DNA of 64,000 nucleotides from Phycisphaerales bacterium (GTDB taxonomy: Bacteria; Planctomycetota; Phycisphaerae; Sedimentisphaerales; Anaerobacaceae), in assembly GCA_020352515.1 (NCBI GenBank), contig CP070678.1:4142934-4206933 (forward strand). The letters are read 5' to 3'. A program made the translations under genes and the position numbers. This document shows positions 61,090-64,000 of this stretch, one piece after another (positions within the stretch are counted from its first letter, which is position 1; every line of letters starts with the position of its first letter). The notes below the pieces were generated by a model. It made no database searches. It was not told the origin of the DNA and saw only the letters and a list, made by a program, of their open reading frames with translations.

Positions 61090-63135
61090 CTAACGCTGCC
61101 GCAGTTGTGCCACGACCTTCAGCTCGTGTGGCCCCATCGACAGCAGTGCGTCCCGCTCGACGGGCCGCCGCGCGAGCGTCTCCGGATCGAGCAGCCGCCG
61201 CCGCGCGCCCTTTGCCGCCGTCTCAAGCCTGAAGCTCGCGGCCTCCTGCCCCTCGTTAAACAGGATATAGTAGTCCGTCCCGCCCTTGACAACGTGCCTG
61301 ACCCGCACCCCGCGAGCAGCAGGCGTCAGCCTGACGTCATCCGTCACCAGCTTCCTGAGTCTCAAGACCCCCTCCGCCTCATCCCGCAGGTCAGCCCAGC
61401 GAATCACACGCCCGGCCCTTTCGAGCTTCTCAACCGCCGCCTTCGCCTTCTCCGGCGGCTCGACTTCCACAATCAGCGCCTTGTAGTGCATCCCCGCAAT
61501 CCGAATCCCGTCAGCCCCGACCTCTGCATCCTCCCAAAGATGCCTCGCCTCTAAGTAGTTGAAGTCGATCTGGTTCTCGAAGCACACCTTAGCCGCCCGC
61601 CACGGCAGACTGTCGTTGAGCCCCAGTATCGCCGCCTCGCACACGTGCCTGCTGTCGGTATTGAGCCAGCACAGCCTGCGGCACGCATCGGCAAACGGCT
61701 TGTACTGCCCCCACCACGTGTTGTTCGGCCCGACGTCGGGCGGCCGCTCGTCGATTCGCGGCCCGCGAACCGAATAATAGAACGCATGGGGAATCAGCAA
61801 ATTGCAACCCCGCACAACCAGCCACCCCGTCAGCCATTTCATCTCCTCGAACGTGAAATTGTGCCCGTACGCCCCGCAATACTCGTTAACATTCCGCCGC
61901 CGCCCCAAGTGAATCATCGCCGACGACGCGCACTTGCCCTGCGTCGACTGCCCCCCCTCCAGCGCGCTCGCCTTGCCCGGCTCGATATACCGCCACACGA
62001 TGTCCTGCCCCGGCATCTGAAAATACCGCAACTGCCCGATGTCGCCCGGCCCCGCCGGATGTCCCGTCAGCGCAACCCCGTGCCGCTCGCACCACCGCGA
62101 TATCGGCTGATAAAAAGTCTCCTCCAATCTCGCCCGCAGCGCACGATTATAATCAGCCCGGCGCCTTGCCGCATCCGGCTCATCGCCATACCACAGCGCC
62201 GGCAGGTGCTCCGTGAAGTCATACCCGAGAAACGAATTGACCTGCTCGAGTATCCCCGTCGTCCCGGCCGCCGCCCCACGCTCGGCGCCCCTTGCCAGCA
62301 TAGACGGCTCGTCCGTAAATATCGCACGCACCGTCTTGCCGAAGTGCCCGCCGAATTCATCGTAATACCGCTGGTAAACCAGCCGGATAAAGCACTCGAC
62401 CGCCTCCGGATTCAAAATATCCGCGCCCGGCGGCGCATTCTCACGAACCTCCTTGTGGTCCGCCCGCCGGGGCGGATCATCCTCCAGAAAATGCAGCCCC
62501 CGTATCACCGACCGCCCCTCGCTCGCCGCCCGGTCAACAACCGCTATCCGGTGCCCGTTCTTCTTCCGCCGCACCTCCGCAACCAGGTTCTGCCCCTCCC
62601 GAAGCTCAACCTTTCCGTCACTGTCGATCCGTATCCCGCGCACCTCCGTGCCCGGCCTCGCCTCGTCAAGGTCCACCGCAAAAAACGCCCGCGTCCGGTA
62701 CGCCGAATTCTCCGCCACCACCTGCCCGCTCGACGACCCGCTCGGATACATCCCCTCGTCATACAGTATCACCCACATCCCCCGCCTGGCCGCCTCCTCA
62801 ATGGAGAACCGCATGTACCGGATCATCGCATCGCTCAGCCATCCGATGCTCCTGGGCAGCCCCGCCCGCGCATGGATCACGAACGCATACACCCCGTGAG
62901 CGCGAAAGTCCGCCATCTGCCGCGCAATCTCTTCTTCCGTGAGCGCATCGTTCCAGAACCAGAACGGCGCCTGCGAAAACTCGCCAGGGGGCTCCGCCCA
63001 CTCACGCGGCAGCTTGATTTGCCCGTCTTTCTCTCCCGAAGGCCCACCCGCCAAAACGCAACCAGGTGCCAAAAGCCCAACCCCACTACCCCCCACAACC
63101 TTCAAAAACGCACGCCTGTCAATAATGTTTCCCAC
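61090..63135 (-). CDS. Lipoprotein-type glycoside hydrolase (GH106-like barrel)
   Basis: The protein has 681 aa from GTG 63135 (GGAG seven bases upstream; ATG 63156 lies before that ribosome binding site). A twin-arginine plus lipobox signal (DRRAFLKVVGGSGVGLLAPGC) predicts a Tat lipoprotein. The barrel begins with APFWFWNDALTEEEIARQMA, as in large glycosidases related to GH106 rhamnosidases. Glu in AIFTDEPSML is the best catalytic candidate. A beta domain closes the protein (about 580-681). It lies 17 bases after the HEAT-repeat gene, so it is probably an operon. Substrate unknown. Confidence 0.78.
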   Translation of the reverse strand: MGNIIDRRAFLKVVGGSGVGLLAPGCVLAGGPSGEKDGQIKLPREWAEPPGEFSQAPFWFWNDALTEEEIARQMADFRAHGVYAFVIHARAGLPRSIGWLSDAMIRYMRFSIEEAARRGMWVILYDEGMYPSGSSSGQVVAENSAYRTRAFFAVDLDEARPGTEVRGIRIDSDGKVELREGQNLVAEVRRKKNGHRIAVVDRAASEGRSVIRGLHFLEDDPPRRADHKEVRENAPPGADILNPEAVECFIRLVYQRYYDEFGGHFGKTVRAIFTDEPSMLARGAERGAAAGTTGILEQVNSFLGYDFTEHLPALWYGDEPDAARRRADYNRALRARLEETFYQPISRWCERHGVALTGHPAGPGDIGQLRYFQMPGQDIVWRYIEPGKASALEGGQSTQGKCASSAMIHLGRRRNVNEYCGAYGHNFTFEEMKWLTGWLVVRGCNLLIPHAFYYSVRGPRIDERPPDVGPNNTWWGQYKPFADACRRLCWLNTDSRHVCEAAILGLNDSLPWRAAKVCFENQIDFNYLEARHLWEDAEVGADGIRIAGMHYKALIVEVEPPEKAKAAVEKLERAGRVIRWADLRDEAEGVLRLRKLVTDDVRLTPAARGVRVRHVVKGGTDYYILFNEGQEAASFRLETAAKGARRRLLDPETLARRPVERDALLSMGPHELKVVAQLRQR

Positions 63136-63152
63136 CGTCTTTCTCCTTCTTA

Positions 63153-64000
63153 TCATTGTGCTTGTATCTTGGGCCGCGCGAAATCCTCCGGTCGAAAAGG
63201 CCGCCCCGGGTGTCTTTTATGTGCGGCCCGCATAATGGTAACGACCCTATCGGCCACGTCCTTGTCCCGCCCGCCCATAAGCTCCACGAGGGCCTTAACA
63301 ATCTCGCCCCTGCCTGCTGCCGCCTCCTTCCTCGACGGATCGCTCAGGAACTGCTCAATTGCCGCCACGTCTTCTCTATAAAGTCCTCCCATCAGCCGGC
63401 GAATTACCTCCCATCGTTGGGGATTGCCCGCGTCTTTCGCCGCCGCTATCACCGGCGCGCAGCTGCCCTGCGCCCCTCGAGTCCTCACCACGGCCGCCGG
63501 TTGAGCCATGGGCGCATATCGGAGGGCTCGCATCGTGATCTGCCTTATCTTCAGGTCCTGCCCTATGAGCAGCTTCCCAAGCGTCTCGACGCCCTCGTCA
63601 GTTCGATTCCTCGCCAGTGCAAGAATCGCCTCCCCTCGCGCCTCCCCGTTTGGGTCCTCGGCAAGCTCGATTAGCCGCGGCGTATGCGAATCATCCGGGT
63701 GCTCCACGGCCGCCAGCGCAGCCGCCTTGACGAATCTCGACGTCTCGCTTGCCAGCGACCCGGCGATCAATTCCTTCCATTGCTCCTCGCCGCACCCGAA
63801 TCGCTCCAGCGCGCGACAGACAACCCCCGTCAGCCCTCGCTCCTGCGCCGCCCTCAGAGCAATCTCCTGCGTCTGCGGCTCTATCGGCAGATACCCCTCG
63901 AACGCATCGCAAAGCATGCCCGAATCGCCACCCGTATAATTGCCTATTATCTCGCCGTATCCACTGCCCATCCTGGGAACAAGACGCCTGTCGCTTCTGC
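63153..64000 (-). CDS. HEAT-repeat protein, 5' end outside the window
   Basis: This is the C-terminal 282 codons of a minus-strand gene; the frame is open to the window edge, so the start is not visible. It shows helical HEAT/armadillo-like repeats of about 35 residues (for example FVKAAALAAVEHPDDSHTPR and GEARGEAILALARNRTDEGV). Such repeats mediate protein contacts and are common in planctomycete membrane-bound dehydrogenase or signalling proteins. Stop at 63153, 17 bases before the glycosidase start. Confidence 0.75.
   Translation of the reverse strand, partial: RSDRRLVPRMGSGYGEIIGNYTGGDSGMLCDAFEGYLPIEPQTQEIALRAAQERGLTGVVCRALERFGCGEEQWKELIAGSLASETSRFVKAAALAAVEHPDDSHTPRLIELAEDPNGEARGEAILALARNRTDEGVETLGKLLIGQDLKIRQITMRALRYAPMAQPAAVVRTRGAQGSCAPVIAAAKDAGNPQRWEVIRRLMGGLYREDVAAIEQFLSDPSRKEAAAGRGEIVKALVELMGGRDKDVADRVVTIMRAAHKRHPGRPFRPEDFARPKIQAQ

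Noticed and set aside
61645-63381. 578-codon open frame opposite the lipoprotein glycosidase
   Set aside because: Same reasons: Arg/Pro/His-rich shadow composition, no signal or motif; the minus-strand frame has a clear signal peptide and family features.
1-64000. tRNA/rRNA genes, CRISPR arrays, transposase genes or phage genes
   Set aside because: No T-arm-type GGTTCGAATCC with acceptor pairing, no regularly spaced repeats, and no transposase, integrase or phage structural motifs were seen in the gaps or frames.

Overview
The window is GC-rich chromosomal DNA that looks like a planctomycete of the Phycisphaerae/Sedimentisphaerales type. The evidence is a PPC-domain/DUF1501/DUF1549-DUF1553 cassette, six secreted proteins or fragments with dockerin-like calcium-loop modules, many Tat-signal enzymes, DUF6599 and DUF362 proteins, and a long SecA. 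This is inference from gene content. No rRNA, tRNA, CRISPR array, phage or insertion sequence was recognised.

Layout. (1) 1-5000, nitrogen control: outer-membrane protein, ammonium transporter and PII on the minus strand, then a GAF-AAA+-HTH activator of sigma-54. Two perfect -24/-12 promoters (one firing off the left edge) each have a pair of CTACAA-N2-TTGTAG palindromes at nearly identical distance, and a weaker pair lies just upstream of the activator. (2) 5108-7693, a PEP/pyruvate-binding protein. (3) 7997-23315, an accessory stretch of large secreted multidomain proteins (HAF repeats, beta-helix, FGE fold, GH30, dockerin-like modules), broken up by duplicated segments and 3'-end gene remnants (sulfatase, sugar-binding protein, FGE-fold protein). 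(4) 23624-33651, tatA/tatC with a nitrilase and a Tat-signal amidohydrolase, then a five-gene cluster: DUF6599, DUF362, membrane polyferredoxin and two Tat-signal [4Fe-4S] aldo/keto reductase-like proteins. (5) 34258-48626, small membrane proteins, a clan GH-A glycosidase, GH44, tyrS, a cation/proton antiporter (and a frameshifted piece of a paralogue), a nuclease/phosphatase-family protein, a GH67-like protein and a class II ribonucleotide reductase. (6) 48722-53742, the PPC/DUF1501/DUF1549 operon. (7) 54245-60724, housekeeping secA, efp and rnr. (8) 61090-64000, a lipoprotein-type glycosidase and a HEAT-repeat protein that runs off the right edge.

How the genes fit together: the left end is a coherent ammonium-sensing regulon. 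The middle and right parts suggest a polysaccharide degrader with much Sec and Tat export, and the Tat machinery is encoded next to likely Tat substrates. The least explained system is the redox cluster at 27273-33651. The best-supported new regulatory observation is the paired palindrome plus sigma-54 promoter architecture.
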